Shown here in pieces: positions 17,442 to 27,234 of a stretch of 64,000 nucleotides of DNA (position 1 is the first letter of the stretch; every line of letters starts with the position of its first letter). The position numbers were made by a program, and so were the translations under genes. This stretch comes from Ignavibacteriales bacterium UBA1304 (lineage in GTDB: Bacteria > Bacteroidota > Ignavibacteria > Ignavibacteriales > Ignavibacteriaceae), in NCBI GenBank assembly GCA_002307295.1, contig DBTY01000046.1:62001-126000 (forward strand). The letters are read 5' to 3'. The notes beneath the pieces were generated by a model. That model saw only the letters and a program-made list of their open reading frames with translations. It did no database searches and was not told where the DNA came from.

Positions 17442-20400
17442 ATGAGAATAGTTTTTACTTTTTCTTTTCTATTACTTTTAATTACATCTACATTTGCCCA
17501 AACTGGTAAAATTACCGGTTACGTAAAAGACGGCACAACTGGAGAGCCTTTATTCGGAGCCAACATTATTGTTGAAGGCACGACTTTAGGAGCTGCTTCA
17601 GACGCTGATGGGTATTATGTTATTTTAAACGTTTCTCCTGGAACATACTCGATGAAAGTCTCAAGCATAGGCTACGCATCGACAAAAACCACAGGAGTTC
17701 GCGTAAACATCGATCTTACGACTACGATCAATTTCCAGTTGAAGAATCAAACTCTTCAAACTCAGGAAATTGTTGTTGTCGCTCAAAAGCCGATCGTACA
17801 AAAAGACGTTTCATCCAGCGTTGTTAACCTAAGCATTCAGCAGGTTCAGTCGCTGCCTATCTCTAACGTAGCCCAGGCGCTTTCGTTACAGGCGGGCGTT
17901 GAGTCTGTCTCCGATGGAATTTCTGTTAGAGGAGGCGGAGCTGAGGAAACAGGTTTTTCTCTTAACGGTATGTCGTTAAACAGCGGTAGAACAAACCGCG
18001 CTTATACGGGCATAAGTTTTACGTCTATAGAAGAAATTCAAATCCTGTCAGGCGGTTTTAACGCAGAGTATAGCGATATACGTTCAGGACTTGTAAACGT
18101 TGTTTCCAAAGAAGGTAAGAAAGATAAATACTCTTTCAGCTTCAGCGGAAAAGTCAGCCCGGTTGCGCAGAAGCATTTTGGGGCTTCCGCTAATTCATAC
18201 AATTCATTTTGGATCAGACCTTTTGTAGACCCTGCAACTGAATGGGTCGGTACAAAAGCCGGATGGGCGGGCAATACATATTTGCAAGGTCAATATCCTG
18301 AGTTTTCAGGATGGGTTGAAGTTGCAAAAGAGTATAACCAATTAAAGAATGCAGGCGGTTATGGCACTACAGCCGATGATATTACTCCTCTTGCTGCAAA
18401 ACAATTATATTTGTATCAGCATCGCCGCTCATTGGATATAAGCAGCCCGGATTATGATTTTGACGTATCTTTCGGCGGACCTGTTCCGGTCGTTAGTTCA
18501 TATCTTGGCAATCTTAGATTTTACGGTTCGTTCCGTAAGTCAGAAAGCGAATATGTAGTTCCGCTTTCAACAAACGGTCTTACCGATTATAGTTATCAAT
18601 TGAAGGTTACTTCCGACGTTGGCAAAGGCATGAAGTTAACAGCCGACGGATTAATGAGCCGTACAATAGGAACATCAAGAAGCGCGGCCGGAAGTCCTAC
18701 TTTCTTTAGTAACGCGCAAACTGTTTCAGTTAATTTGAGCGATTTTTCTCAATACAAAACTATAGAAAACAGAATGTTTGCCACCGATTATTTCTCTCCT
18801 TTGCAGGAAGATAATAAATCCGGTATGTTAAAGTTTACTCACGTTATATCCCCAGAAACCTTTTATGAACTTTCTGTAAGCGCATTGCAGACAAAAGACC
18901 GTACTTTTATTGGTCACACAAGAAGTACTGCTAAAGTTACACAGATTGGCGACTTGTGGGTAGACGAATCCCCTTATGGGTTTACAGGCAATCAGACTCT
19001 TGCAGGAGTTAACAATTTTAGAATGAGCGTTGGTTTTAGCAACGGTCGAGATACAAGTACAGTTAGTAAATATACTACTGCTTTTAGCATATCCAGCCAG
19101 ATTGATAAATTTAATAATGTTAAAGCTGGGTTTGAATTTATTTATACAAATGACGACGTTCATGCTGGCTCTTATGATCAGTATCTTACAAGCGGACGTT
19201 ATTTGGTTAATTATTCAAAAACTCCTGTTAAAGCTGGTATGTTTGTTCAGGATAAATTTGAATATGAAGGCATGGTCGCTAACGTTGGCGTAAGACTTGA
19301 TTACGCTCATGCAGGCGGAGACTGGTACCAGTATGATAACTGGTCGACTGCTTTTGCATCTCCTTCTGATTTAACAAAATTGGCTACTGAACCGACAAAG
19401 AAAATTATTGCAGTCAGCCCAAGATTAGGCGTATCATTCCCTATTACTGAGAATACAAAATTGTATTTTAACTATGGGCACGAAACGCAGTTAGCTACTC
19501 CTCAACAATTATATTGGATCGGAAAATATTCAGATCAGACTGCTCAGATTTTCCAGATGCCTAATCCTAACTTACCGTTCCAAAAAACAGTTCAATATGA
19601 ATTAGGTTTTGATCAGAACGCGTTCGATCAGTTTTTAGTTCACGTTGCTGGTTTTTATAAAGATATTTATGATGAACCGTACGCAGTTTCTTATACAAGC
19701 GACGCGGTTGATTATACCGTTTACGAAAACAAAACCTATTCTGATATAAAAGGGTTTGAAATATCGTTAACTAAAAACCGCGGAGACTGGTTTCAGGGTT
19801 TTGTTAACTATACTTATCAGGTTTCTTCTGATGGTATTTTTGGTTACAGCACATACCATGATATTACTTCTGTACAGCAGACTTACGAAAACGCTACAAT
19901 ATCAAATTACCAGAATAAACCTATAGCTCAGCCTTTTGCAAGAATGAGCCTGGATTTATTTACTCCTGTAGATTTTGGTCCTGAATACGAGGGCATTTAT
20001 TTCTTAGGAGACTGGAGATTAAATATTCTTTCTAGCTGGAAAGCCGGGCAATACTTTACATGGACTGGCGGTTCAGGAAGTATGACTGGAGTTAGCAATA
20101 ACGTTCAGTGGAAGGACAAATTTGGTGTTGATATAAAATTAAGCAAAAGCGTAAAACTTGGTCCTGTTAATCTTACATTATTTATGGATATGACTAACGC
20201 TCTTAACATTAAGAGTATGGACGGACCAGGATATGCATTTACCGATGCAAGCGATTGGTTAGCATATATGCAGTCGTTGCAATTGCCTGAAAGCGCTTTT
20301 AGCGGATTTACAAAAGGCTCTGATGGTAAACCTAAAACTGGTTATAGCAATGCTACAAACGCCGGCTCAAATGTTTACGTTTTTGGCAGCGATAAACCAG

Positions 20401-20573
20401 GCGACTACAGAACAGGCGATTATCATGCATGGGATGAAAGCGCCTCAGAAGCTCAGAAAAAGGAATGGCGTAAAAATAAATCCTATATAAATATGCCAAA
20501 TCAGGAATATTTTACATTCCTAAATCCAAGAGATATTTTCTGGGGATTAAAAGTTTCCTTAGAATTATTTTAA
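17442..20573 (+). CDS. Large TonB-dependent receptor (carboxypeptidase-regulatory-like + plug + barrel)
   Basis: 1043 residues. Signal peptide ending '..TSTFAQ'; CarboxypepD_reg-like domain about 22-110 ('GEPLFGANIIVEGTTLGA'); plug about 115-225 ('GISVRGGGAEETGFSLNGMS', 'GGFNAEYSDIRSGLVNV'); then a long beta-barrel ending 'WGLKVSLELF'. SusC-sized. An outer-membrane protein, probably an importer, but no substrate-binding lipoprotein (SusD) or degradative enzyme is adjacent. It is followed directly by an FN3 secreted protein and a PorV/PorQ barrel, a three-gene set seen often in Ignavibacteria and related groups. Confidence 0.92.
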   Translation: MRIVFTFSFLLLLITSTFAQTGKITGYVKDGTTGEPLFGANIIVEGTTLGAASDADGYYVILNVSPGTYSMKVSSIGYASTKTTGVRVNIDLTTTINFQLKNQTLQTQEIVVVAQKPIVQKDVSSSVVNLSIQQVQSLPISNVAQALSLQAGVESVSDGISVRGGGAEETGFSLNGMSLNSGRTNRAYTGISFTSIEEIQILSGGFNAEYSDIRSGLVNVVSKEGKKDKYSFSFSGKVSPVAQKHFGASANSYNSFWIRPFVDPATEWVGTKAGWAGNTYLQGQYPEFSGWVEVAKEYNQLKNAGGYGTTADDITPLAAKQLYLYQHRRSLDISSPDYDFDVSFGGPVPVVSSYLGNLRFYGSFRKSESEYVVPLSTNGLTDYSYQLKVTSDVGKGMKLTADGLMSRTIGTSRSAAGSPTFFSNAQTVSVNLSDFSQYKTIENRMFATDYFSPLQEDNKSGMLKFTHVISPETFYELSVSALQTKDRTFIGHTRSTAKVTQIGDLWVDESPYGFTGNQTLAGVNNFRMSVGFSNGRDTSTVSKYTTAFSISSQIDKFNNVKAGFEFIYTNDDVHAGSYDQYLTSGRYLVNYSKTPVKAGMFVQDKFEYEGMVANVGVRLDYAHAGGDWYQYDNWSTAFASPSDLTKLATEPTKKIIAVSPRLGVSFPITENTKLYFNYGHETQLATPQQLYWIGKYSDQTAQIFQMPNPNLPFQKTVQYELGFDQNAFDQFLVHVAGFYKDIYDEPYAVSYTSDAVDYTVYENKTYSDIKGFEISLTKNRGDWFQGFVNYTYQVSSDGIFGYSTYHDITSVQQTYENATISNYQNKPIAQPFARMSLDLFTPVDFGPEYEGIYFLGDWRLNILSSWKAGQYFTWTGGSGSMTGVSNNVQWKDKFGVDIKLSKSVKLGPVNLTLFMDMTNALNIKSMDGPGYAFTDASDWLAYMQSLQLPESAFSGFTKGSDGKPKTGYSNATNAGSNVYVFGSDKPGDYRTGDYHAWDESASEAQKKEWRKNKSYINMPNQEYFTFLNPRDIFWGLKVSLELF

Positions 20574-20617
20574 CCTTAGATGAGCAAAATATGAAAAAAA
20601 ATCAATCAGAGGAAAAA

Positions 20618-22747
20618 ATGAAAAATTATTGCATAGAAAATAAAAAGAATTTTATAGGCATTTTATTACTTTTGTTTTTTACCATTCCTTCTGTTTCGTT
20701 TGGACAATATAATGTAGCCAAATGGTTATCAGTTGGTTCTCTTCAGAACTATTATAACGGATATGGCTGCGAAATTGAAGAAGGTAGAGTTAAAGAACAA
20801 CAAGATGGCTGGCAATGGCCGGCAATTTATAATAATCAGGATGCGCAAGCCGCTAAAGGTTTCTGGATTGCAGTTAAAAACTTCTCTTCAGAATATCCTT
20901 ACAAGGTCGCTCAAGTAGGGCCTCGTTTAAATGGAGTTGGCGAGTTCTTCCCTTATGCGCATAAATTAATTAGCAAGATTGCAGCTCCTATTGTTACTGT
21001 TGACGGAGTTAATTCTTATAATAAAAAAGTTACAATTGAAGAAATTGACCCTTCAATTCCATGCGATAGAATGATTGTTAATGCTGCTAATACTATTACT
21101 GGTATTACCATGACAAGAAAACTCATGCAGTTTGCTGTTCCTAACCATGATAACTATATTGTTATGGATTATTGGTTTAAGAATACTGGATATACTGACG
21201 GTACTAACACTGTTGATCCAGCATTAAAAGATAAAACTCTTGAAGGAGTTTACTTCTACTGGCAGTACAGATGGGCTCCTACAAAACAAGTTGATAATAT
21301 CATTGCTAACGGAACTCGTTGGGGTATGAATACTATGAACGATGTTAGAGGCGATTCTGTTTATTCAGGCGACCTTGCAAGCGAAAGTAAATATCGTACG
21401 ATATTTGCATGGCACGGATATTTTCCTGATAAAACTGTTAAATATGATAATATCGGCGGACCAGTATGGTATGGCACTTCAGGCGCTGAAAGCGGTTTTG
21501 AAACTGCCGCAGATACAGTTGGAAGACTTGGCGCCGCTCAGTTTGTAGGAGTTGTTACATTACACGCAGATAAATCGGCCTCTGATAAGTCGGATGATAC
21601 AAAACAACCTACTACGACAATGTATATGAACTCAGATGACGCTGTTCTTTCAGGCGACGCTACATCAAACAATGCTTATAACGAAGGTTTGATGATGAAC
21701 AAATATAATAATTATGTGTCGGTAGGACATCAAACACGACACGCTTATAAAGTTCAGCCTGATGGTAAATTTGAGACGCAAAAAACTAATCCTTCTCTTG
21801 GTAATACTGCAGGCAACTCATCAGCTATAGGCTTTGGCCCTTATACAATAGCGCCGGGCGATAGCGTTCATATTGTTATTGCTGAAGGAAGCGCCGGTTT
21901 AAGCCGTGAAGCTTGTCTTTCAGTTGGACGTACATATATGAATGAATATAATGCTGCAAATGGCGTTGCTGCCGCTCAGGATGCTGCTGCATTGAAGAAA
22001 AACAAAGCGGTTCTAACTGGCAAAGATTCTTTAATGAAAACATGGGACTTTGCTTTAGCAAATTATAACTCTGGTTATAATGTCGCTACCAGCACTCCTT
22101 TGCCTCCAAAAACATTTGACGTTACTTCCAAAGGTAATATGATTACTTTGGCATGGACATCATTTAACTCGGGCACGGCTCCTGTTGCTTACAGAATATA
22201 CAGAGCAGGTTATCAATCAGATAGCACATATTATTTGATACATGAAGCGACTACTTCGGAAACATCTTATGACGACGTTAACCTTATAAGGGGTATTTCT
22301 TATTATTACTACATTACAGCAGTTGGCGCAGACGGTTCAGAAAGCAGCCGTTATTATACGCAGACGTTTAACGCTGCAACATTAAAAAGACCTGCTGGAA
22401 CAAGCATGGATGAGATTAGAGTTGTTCCAAATCCTTATATTATTTCCTCAGACGGAAATACGTTAAGATTTGGAGAAGTCGATCGTCCTAATCAAATCGC
22501 ATTTTTTGGAATTCCAGGAAACTGCACAATTAAGATATATGATGAATTGGGTCGGTTAATCGCTACTCCAGATTCGCCAGAAACTGGTCTAAAGCAAAGA
22601 CTACATCATACAGACGGCAGCGGCGACGCATATTGGAACTGTAACACTACTTACGGACAAATTGTTGTCAGTGGTATTTATATAGCAGTTGTTACCAATA
22701 ACGACACTGGCGCAAAGAAAATAGTAAAATTCGTTGTAATTAGATAA
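20618..22747 (+). CDS. Large exported protein with FN3 domain and C-terminal sorting-like region
   Basis: About 709 residues from the ATG at 20618, which has GAGG at good spacing; an in-frame ATG at 20591 has none and would add nine residues. Signal peptide ends '..PSVSFGQ'. The long N-terminal part (about 30-490) is not a domain I recognise. A fibronectin type III-like unit follows ('MITLAWTSFNSGTAPVAYRI' onward, about 505-590). The last 100 residues, with 'VVPNPYI', 'IKIYDELGRLI' and 'GIYIAVVTN', resemble a type IX sorting or FlgD-like tail, though less typical than in 25174-26466. Sits between the TonB receptor and the PorV-like gene. Confidence 0.75.
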   Translation: MKNYCIENKKNFIGILLLLFFTIPSVSFGQYNVAKWLSVGSLQNYYNGYGCEIEEGRVKEQQDGWQWPAIYNNQDAQAAKGFWIAVKNFSSEYPYKVAQVGPRLNGVGEFFPYAHKLISKIAAPIVTVDGVNSYNKKVTIEEIDPSIPCDRMIVNAANTITGITMTRKLMQFAVPNHDNYIVMDYWFKNTGYTDGTNTVDPALKDKTLEGVYFYWQYRWAPTKQVDNIIANGTRWGMNTMNDVRGDSVYSGDLASESKYRTIFAWHGYFPDKTVKYDNIGGPVWYGTSGAESGFETAADTVGRLGAAQFVGVVTLHADKSASDKSDDTKQPTTTMYMNSDDAVLSGDATSNNAYNEGLMMNKYNNYVSVGHQTRHAYKVQPDGKFETQKTNPSLGNTAGNSSAIGFGPYTIAPGDSVHIVIAEGSAGLSREACLSVGRTYMNEYNAANGVAAAQDAAALKKNKAVLTGKDSLMKTWDFALANYNSGYNVATSTPLPPKTFDVTSKGNMITLAWTSFNSGTAPVAYRIYRAGYQSDSTYYLIHEATTSETSYDDVNLIRGISYYYYITAVGADGSESSRYYTQTFNAATLKRPAGTSMDEIRVVPNPYIISSDGNTLRFGEVDRPNQIAFFGIPGNCTIKIYDELGRLIATPDSPETGLKQRLHHTDGSGDAYWNCNTTYGQIVVSGIYIAVVTNNDTGAKKIVKFVVIR

Positions 22748-22778
22748 TTTAAGAAAAATTTTTCAAGCAGGTAACACA

Positions 22779-23798
22779 ATGAAAAAATATACGATTTCAA
22801 TAATTTTGATATTTACGTTTTTAGCGGCAAATATTGGATATGCGCAAAATTATAAAAAGCTGGCGCAGGCTGGTTTCGATTTTTTAAGCATGTCTAATGA
22901 CGCTCGCGCAAGTTCTTTAGGCGAAGCGGTTACTTCAGTTGAAGGAACCTCTTCATCTATGTTCTATAATCCCGCTTCTATGGCTAGATTAGGCGGTTTT
23001 TCAGATGTCTCTCTTGGCAGAACAAACTGGATTGCAGATATTAATTATTTGCATGGCAGCGTTGCTATAAATCCTTTTGACGGTCAATTTGGAGTGTTTG
23101 GAATTTCAGCAGTGTATGTTGACTATGGAGATTTCCAAAGAACAATACGTTCTTCTTCAGCTTCGGCTGGTTATCTTGATATGGGCACATATAAACCTTA
23201 TGCTTTGGCTGTTGGTTTAGGATACGCTAAAGCTCTTAGCGATAAATTCTCGCTTGGAGCAAATATCCGTTATGCTAAACAAAGTCTAGGCGCCGATCAG
23301 ATTTACACTGTAGCTACTGACGGTTCTTATGGTAAAAAGGATTATTCAGCAAACACGCTCGTTTACGATTTCGGCGTTCTATATAAGACTGGTTTTAAAA
23401 GTCTTAACCTTGGTATGGATATAAAGAATTTTTCGCAGGATGTTAAATACGAAAAAGAAACTTTTTCTTTGCCAATGACTTTGAATATCGGTATTTCGAT
23501 GAACGTATTTGAATTGCTTCCAAATATCAATCAGGATGTACATTCGCTGCTTATTACAGCTAATGCGTCGCATCCAAGAGATTATCAGGAACAAATAGGA
23601 ATTGGAGGCGAGTACTGGTTTATGAAAACAGTCGCTTTAAGGCTTGGCTATGTTTTCCCTACGGATGAAAGCGGTATTAGCGCAGGCTTAGGTTTGAAGC
23701 AAAATATTTCGGGATATGATTTAGGATTTGATTATTCATATACAAGTTTCGGAGTATTTAGCGACGTTCATAGATTTACTTTACATTTTGCATTATAA
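22779..23798 (+). CDS. PorV/PorQ family outer-membrane protein
   Basis: 339 residues, signal peptide ending '..ANIGYAQ'. The start of the mature protein, 'FDFLSMSNDARASSLGEAV' then 'SMFYNPASMARL', is the PorV/PorQ (UPF0164) signature; the rest is a beta-barrel ending in a Phe-rich strand ('HRFTLHFAL'). PorV shuttles cargo at the type IX secretion translocon, but this family has many paralogues with unknown roles. Its position 3' of the FN3 secreted protein suggests a dedicated partner (inference). Confidence 0.85.
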   Translation: MKKYTISIILIFTFLAANIGYAQNYKKLAQAGFDFLSMSNDARASSLGEAVTSVEGTSSSMFYNPASMARLGGFSDVSLGRTNWIADINYLHGSVAINPFDGQFGVFGISAVYVDYGDFQRTIRSSSASAGYLDMGTYKPYALAVGLGYAKALSDKFSLGANIRYAKQSLGADQIYTVATDGSYGKKDYSANTLVYDFGVLYKTGFKSLNLGMDIKNFSQDVKYEKETFSLPMTLNIGISMNVFELLPNINQDVHSLLITANASHPRDYQEQIGIGGEYWFMKTVALRLGYVFPTDESGISAGLGLKQNISGYDLGFDYSYTSFGVFSDVHRFTLHFAL

Positions 23799-23862
23799 TT
23801 TGTTGAATTAAATTAAATTTATTAAATCAAAAAGTTTTATAATAAGAAATTTGGTAAGAAAA

Positions 23863-25101
23863 ATGAAAAATCTTTTTATAAGTTCAAAAACAATACTAAA
23901 GACGCTTTCGGGATTAGCAGTTTTATTACTTGCTTTTACCGGTTGCAATCAGGATACTGAACCGAGCGCTTATAACCCTAATATCTCGGTTACGGCTACT
24001 CCTGTAATAACAAGCGTATCGCCTGAATCAAGCGCATTTGCAGGCGTTACAGTAATCACTATAACTGGTCAAAATTTCTCTTCTGATATTTCTCAGGATT
24101 ATGTGGATTTTGACGAAACTTCTGGAACCATTTTATCTGCTACTCCTACTCAAATAACAGTCGTTCCGCCTAATTTGGTTAGCGATACTGTTAAGATTAG
24201 AGTTGCTGTGCAGACGGCTTTGAAGTTTGGCTACTATACTGATAATTCTGGAAATAAAAAATTGTTCTCGCTTAAAACAGCAACAAGCGAATATGGCAAT
24301 TTTAAACATGCTGTTGAGTTCCCTTACGCTATTGCCAGTGATGCTCAAGGCAATCTTTATGCATCGATGACTACTTATTCAGTTGGTTCAGGAATTGTTA
24401 AAATTACTCCTGACGGCGTAAGAACAACATGGGCTCCTAAAGGAGGCGAAACTTCATGGACAAGTCTTGCTTTTGGCCCTGACGGTAATTTATACGGCGC
24501 AAGAAATATGAAGGCAATTTTCAGCATTGTTGCCGGAGCTAAATCCACTACATTTTCTACAGCATTTAACGGATCAATTGCCGCTTTAGATTTTGATAAT
24601 AGCGGTAATATCTGGGCAGTTGGAACTGGAGCTTATATATACAGCGTTACTAGCGCAAAAGTAGCAAAAGCTTTTTCGCTTACTGGTTCTACTGTTACTT
24701 TACGAGCTGTTAAAGTGTATAACAATTATGTTTATTTCGCCGGCAGTTTTGACGGAGTTGAAAAAATATATAAAGCTTCAATTACTTCCAGCTCTCAAAT
24801 AGGTTCTGTTGAAGAAGTATTTAATTTTTCAAGTTCAATTGCTACAGGTTATTCTATATATTCTCTTACATTTGATAAAAATGGAAATATGTATGTTGGG
24901 TCAGATTATACAGATCCAATACTTGTAGTAAAAGCTGATAAATCTTTCACGAAATTATATTCGGGCGTTCTTTATCCTAAAGCTCAAAGTTTTGCTTGGG
25001 GCGCAGGCTCTACTGGAAATTATTTGTATTATTCGCGCGGCAGGGTAGATACTTCTGAAACTGTTGTACGTGTAAATTTCGGAGAATCTATTGCTCCGTA
25101 A
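23863..25101 (+). CDS. Lipoprotein with IPT/TIG domain and beta-propeller repeats
   Basis: About 412 residues from ATG 23863 (a TTG at 23851 would add four residues). The lipobox 'LLAFTGC' predicts outer-membrane anchoring. An IPT/TIG unit follows (about 45-130; 'PVITSVSPESSAFAGVTVIT', 'FSSDISQDYVDF'). The C-terminal 270 residues contain NHL/SMP-30-like propeller blades with 'DAQGNLYAS', 'GPDGNLYGA', 'DNSGNIWAV' and 'DKNGNMYVG'. There is no sorting tail. The next gene encodes a second propeller protein that does have one; the two may act together at the surface. Function unknown. Confidence 0.75.
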   Translation: MKNLFISSKTILKTLSGLAVLLLAFTGCNQDTEPSAYNPNISVTATPVITSVSPESSAFAGVTVITITGQNFSSDISQDYVDFDETSGTILSATPTQITVVPPNLVSDTVKIRVAVQTALKFGYYTDNSGNKKLFSLKTATSEYGNFKHAVEFPYAIASDAQGNLYASMTTYSVGSGIVKITPDGVRTTWAPKGGETSWTSLAFGPDGNLYGARNMKAIFSIVAGAKSTTFSTAFNGSIAALDFDNSGNIWAVGTGAYIYSVTSAKVAKAFSLTGSTVTLRAVKVYNNYVYFAGSFDGVEKIYKASITSSSQIGSVEEVFNFSSSIATGYSIYSLTFDKNGNMYVGSDYTDPILVVKADKSFTKLYSGVLYPKAQSFAWGAGSTGNYLYYSRGRVDTSETVVRVNFGESIAP

Positions 25102-25173
25102 ATAAAAAAATGATAAGTTTGGATAGTGTAAGGAGAGAGAGATAATCAATTAATTAACATAATGGAGTTATAA

Positions 25174-26466
25174 ATGAAAAAGTTGCTCACAATTCTTGCC
25201 TTAGTGGCAATGGTTAGTTCGTTTTCGAATGCACAGCAAGCTGGCTGGACCTATAAAGGAATTTTCCCTGATGCTGTAAGTTCTTTATTAGGTACTGGAT
25301 GTCATGGCGTTCAGGTTGATCCTGATGGAAAAGTATGGTTTATTTCTTATTCAGCTAGCGATACAGTTGCAGGTTCTGGCACAGCTGTAAAATCTGTTAG
25401 AATTTTTAATTCTGATGGAACTGCTGCTTCTTTCAGTCCTATTCGTTATTTAACTGGCGCTTTAACTGATACATTTACAAACGCAGGTAGAGGCTTAGGT
25501 ATTGATCAGAATGGTAATATCCTTTATGGAGCTTATGATTCTTATTTCAGAATAAATTACAAAACAGGCGCTGGTATGGCTAAATTTACTCCAAATGCAG
25601 ATGAAGTTATAGTTTCTCCAGGAGTTGATGCAGATGGAAACGTTTATACTTGTGCAGTACTTGACGGACATGCAGCAAGAGAATTTCAGACAGATTTCTC
25701 ATTTATCGGAAACGATGTTGATACATTAATTGAGATTGGCAGAACAATGACCGTTACATCTGACGGATTGACAGCTTTTTATCCTAGATATACTTTAAAA
25801 GGCACGTTAAGATATACTCGCGATGACAAATTCAGTCCATTTGTACTAAAAGATACAGTATTTGTTGGCGCATGTGTTGAATCTATGAACTGGGATAAAA
25901 CAACGGGATATCTATGGATTGACGGCGGTTCTTATACTGACGTTCCTACTGATACAGTTTTATATAGACCAAACGTATGGTACGGATATCAACTTGGAAC
26001 AGACGGTTCTTTAACAAGAAAAGATAGTATTGTTTGGAATTTTGCAGTTCCTTATAACTCAAACGAAAGACCTCGCGGTATAGCATTCAGCCCTGACGGA
26101 AAATATGCTTATCCTGCAGTATTTGGAACAGCATCTTATCCAGCTCTTGAACAATTTGTAAGAGCTGCTACTGACGTAAAGAAAGATAATAATTCAACAG
26201 TTAAATCTTTTGAATTATCACAGAATTATCCTAATCCTTTCAACCCGTCAACAGAAATTAGATTCAGCGTTCCAAAAGACGGAGCTGTTTCTTTAAAAGT
26301 TTACAGTATTTTAGGTCAGGAAGTAGCTTCTTTGGTTAACAGAGAACTTACTGCCGGAACTTATACAGCTAACTTTAATGCTAGCAGACTTGCTTCTGGC
26401 ACATACATTTATCAGATTAAAGCTAACGGCTTTACTGCTACTAAAAAAATGATGTTAATGAAGTAA
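25174..26466 (+). CDS. Secreted beta-propeller-like protein with type IX sorting domain
   Basis: 430 residues; signal peptide ending '..SSFSNAQ'. Blade-like repeats contain 'DPDGKVWFIS', 'DQNGNILYGA', 'DADGNVYTCA' and 'SPDGKYAYPA'. The last 85 residues are a textbook type A T9SS C-terminal domain: 'NYPNPFNPSTEIRFSVP', 'KVYSILGQEVASLVN', 'GTYIYQI' and the basic 'TATKKMMLMK'. It should cross the outer membrane via the type IX system and be attached or released. TGGAG precedes the start. It is terminated by the strong hairpin at 26496-26533. No enzymatic residues are evident. Confidence 0.85.
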   Translation: MKKLLTILALVAMVSSFSNAQQAGWTYKGIFPDAVSSLLGTGCHGVQVDPDGKVWFISYSASDTVAGSGTAVKSVRIFNSDGTAASFSPIRYLTGALTDTFTNAGRGLGIDQNGNILYGAYDSYFRINYKTGAGMAKFTPNADEVIVSPGVDADGNVYTCAVLDGHAAREFQTDFSFIGNDVDTLIEIGRTMTVTSDGLTAFYPRYTLKGTLRYTRDDKFSPFVLKDTVFVGACVESMNWDKTTGYLWIDGGSYTDVPTDTVLYRPNVWYGYQLGTDGSLTRKDSIVWNFAVPYNSNERPRGIAFSPDGKYAYPAVFGTASYPALEQFVRAATDVKKDNNSTVKSFELSQNYPNPFNPSTEIRFSVPKDGAVSLKVYSILGQEVASLVNRELTAGTYTANFNASRLASGTYIYQIKANGFTATKKMMLMK

Positions 26467-26495
26467 TTTTTGTTACAAAGAATTCTTATGTTTAC

Positions 26496-26533
26496 TTAGC
26501 AATAAAAGCCGCGAGAGCGGCTTTTATTGCTAA
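26496..26533 (+). terminator. Strong hairpin terminator after the propeller gene
   Basis: A perfect 17-bp stem, TTAGCAATAAAAGCCGC (26496-26512) with its complement at 26517-26533, closed by a GAGA tetraloop. The A/T-rich base of the stem supplies the T-tract, and by symmetry it would work on both strands. It separates the surface block from the small exported protein. Confidence 0.9.
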
Positions 26534-26579
26534 ATTGTATATCGGGCTAAGAAATAAATATATTATAATGGAGAAAATA

Positions 26580-26975
26580 ATGAAAAAATACATATTTCTT
26601 ATGACATTTATAACAATTTCTGTTGTGTTTTTTGGATTCACTACTAATCCAGGATTTGCTACGACTCCTGGATATACATATAATCCAGAATTTAATGCTA
26701 CTATTGTTAATGGAGCTGCTCACGGATATTTTTCTACAACTGCTGTAAATGTTTATTTCTATTGCACTCTAAATACTGTGCCTAATACGGATATTAGATT
26801 CAGCGCTAAAAATTTAGCTGATAATACAGAATCATATGTCCTTGTATATCCTGTAGCGGGACAAAAATCGTACACAGGAATTATTTACCTTCCAACAGGC
26901 GATTATTTGGTATCTATGCAATGTGGTTCGTCTGCCCAAGGTTATACTGGACTATTTGGCGTAGAAGGAAATTAA
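26580..26975 (+). CDS. Small exported protein of unknown function
   Basis: 131 residues from the ATG at 26580, which has GGAG at the usual spacing; the earlier in-frame ATG at 26568 overlaps that ribosome-binding site. The N-terminus is a signal peptide (hydrophobic 'FLMTFITISVVFFGF', likely cleavage after 'NPGFA'). The mature part of about 105 residues is rich in Tyr, Thr and Asn, probably all beta, with two cysteines ('FYCTLN' and 'SMQCGSS') that could form a disulfide. I recognise no family and see no sorting tail or repeats. It stands alone between two transcription units. Confidence 0.65.
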   Translation: MKKYIFLMTFITISVVFFGFTTNPGFATTPGYTYNPEFNATIVNGAAHGYFSTTAVNVYFYCTLNTVPNTDIRFSAKNLADNTESYVLVYPVAGQKSYTGIIYLPTGDYLVSMQCGSSAQGYTGLFGVEGN

Positions 26976-27024
26976 AATAACAATCTAATAGGCTTAGTCC
27001 GATATTTATTTAAAAGTATCAATG

Positions 27025-27051
27025 TTGAAACAGTTAATATTGTTTTATAAT
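27025..27051 (+). promoter_or_regulatory. Candidate promoter for the GHL10 gene
   Basis: A consensus TATAAT at 27046-27051 with TTGAAA at 27025-27030, a 15-bp spacer that is shorter than ideal. It leaves a leader of about 175 bases before the ATG at 27235. That leader holds an 8-bp hairpin (ATCCTTAA at 27157-27164 with TTAAGGAT at 27174-27181) of unknown meaning. Confidence 0.35.
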
Positions 27052-27234
27052 GTTAAAAATGGACATACTGGAAGATTAAATAATCTAATCATTGAATATA
27101 GTTTTCTCAATAGTTAGTAAAGATAGGAAAATAAACACGGGGTCAAAATAAACAGTATCCTTAAAAAAACAGATTAAGGATGGATGAATTTTTTACTACT
27201 TATCAACAAAAATATAGTTAATCCTGGAGTTAAA

